Shown here: positions 63,201 to 64,000 of the stretch, in pieces
Layout: every line of letters begins with the position of its first letter
How positions within the stretch are numbered: position 1 is the stretch's first letter
DNA from: Melanocharis versteri
Lineage: Eukaryota; Chordata; Aves; Passeriformes; Melanocharitidae
Assembly (NCBI GenBank): GCA_013397845.1
Contig: VZTG01007658.1
Span: forward strand, 62,001-126,000
DNA: 64,000 nucleotides
Reading direction: 5' to 3'
Program-made: the position numbers and the translations under genes
The notes under the pieces: generated by a model
Seen by the model: only the letters and a program-made list of their open reading frames with translations
What the model was told of the DNA's origin: nothing
The model's database searches: none

Positions 63201-64000
63201 TTTCATTTTTGAAGTTAATATCCCAGTTAGTTTCATACCTGTAAGTCCAGTGACTTCAAGATGCTTGCACTTGACGTACAAAATTGAATCAGATCCCGTA
63301 TGCTCATTTTTAAAAGACACTACTGTTCAGATTGCTAAAGATATATTTTTTAAATTTCTTTTCAAACATAAAATACAAAAACCAGGGTTTACAACAATTA
63401 CCATCATCATCAACATGCAGGAGTCAGTATTCCAACATAAAAAACACTAGATCTGCCTTTTAAAATATTATAAAAGCTACATAATTGTATGAATTCAGGG
63501 ATTTTTTGGCTAACAGAAAAAAACCATAATATGCTTTTCAGATAGTCAGGTGTCCCACTGATAAAATAAGTCTGATGAAAGAGAAAGGCACTTCAGCAGG
63601 CTAATTTATCTCCAGATTTTCCTAATGTAAAGTACTAGGCAACAGATGTAGTGCACTGCCTTTTCATTTGCACAGTGTTAGATCAGTAGTGTTGTGAAAC
63701 TGTGTCACTTTTTAACTAACAAGAATTTATAATGGTGCCTATTCATTTCATCCTCTTTGGTACAAATAACTGCATAAAAACAAAGGAGACAACTAAACAT
63801 TCCTACATCCTAGATTATTTTTGGTGCATCATCTCTAGCTTTATGTTGGTAAATAATGTCCCTAACCAACACACAATTTTTACTTTCAGGTTGGTAATAC
63901 CAGAGTTCTTCTATTTTCTGATCATACTATAATTTTTTTTCTCTTAGTCAAGTGTGATTTTTAAGTGATTCCCCCACCTTTTTTTATTTTATAATATCTA
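60263..64000. other. Unique AT-rich non-coding DNA, no gene seen
   Basis: No supported exon or interspersed repeat. Frames of up to about 101 codons (60608-60913, +) carry no recognisable domain. Visible small features are a direct repeat at 60439-60477, a 14-bp palindrome TATATAATTATATA at 61655-61668 and A-runs near 63009-63020. Confidence 0.5.
60439..60477 (+). repeat. 15-bp direct repeat, 24-bp period
   Basis: TGATTTAAATTTATT occurs at 60439-60453 and 60463-60477. The bases between are also similar (TTTTTAAAAC against AAACTGAA), suggesting a duplicated 24-bp unit. Confidence 0.9.

Overview
The window looks like nuclear DNA from a bird. The best evidence is repeats recognised by eye: several fragments of the CR1 non-LTR retrotransposon, two of them with avian-type 3' regions, solo-LTR-like endogenous retrovirus remnants, and very few SINEs. 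The background is AT-rich with a low repeat load. No species can be named. Statements about repeat families come from remembered consensus patterns; no search was run.

I could not support a single protein-coding exon. All open frames are short (the longest is about 156 codons and has no ATG at its start), AT-rich in composition and without recognisable domains. No tRNA, rRNA, spliceosomal RNA or snoRNA gene was recognised. The window reads as intergenic or deep intronic DNA, with one good candidate promoter near the right end.

Layout. 1-7464: unique AT-rich DNA. 7465-8235: a very old CR1-L-like copy on +. 8330-8850: a GC-richer, pyrimidine-biased stretch. 8851-15549: unique DNA with one A/C-rich tract. 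15550-15665: a MIR-like ancient SINE on -. 18801-19200: a single N next to a GC-rich block that reads on - like a retroviral LTR. 23385-23790: an unexplained GC-rich block. 31505-31568: a CR1 tail on +. 33959-33988: a perfect 13-bp-stem hairpin. About 34370-35131: an LTR-like element on +. 37695-38215: a CR1 copy on -. 38216-51156: mostly unique DNA with a small CR1 tail at 49172 and several palindromes. 51157-51699: a well-defined solo LTR on + with TG...CA ends, TATA, AATAAA and a 5-bp target duplication with one mismatch. 59081-60262: a compound region of CR1, an AT tract, a CpG island and a second CpG-preserving CR1. 60263-64000: unique AT-rich DNA.

No pathway or operon can be described. 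The functional candidates are regulatory: the CpG island at 59560-59870, with CTCF-like and YY1-like motifs, and the solo LTR at 51157-51699, with a core promoter, a polyadenylation signal and a palindromic pair of AP-1 sites. I did not find a convincing undescribed biological system.
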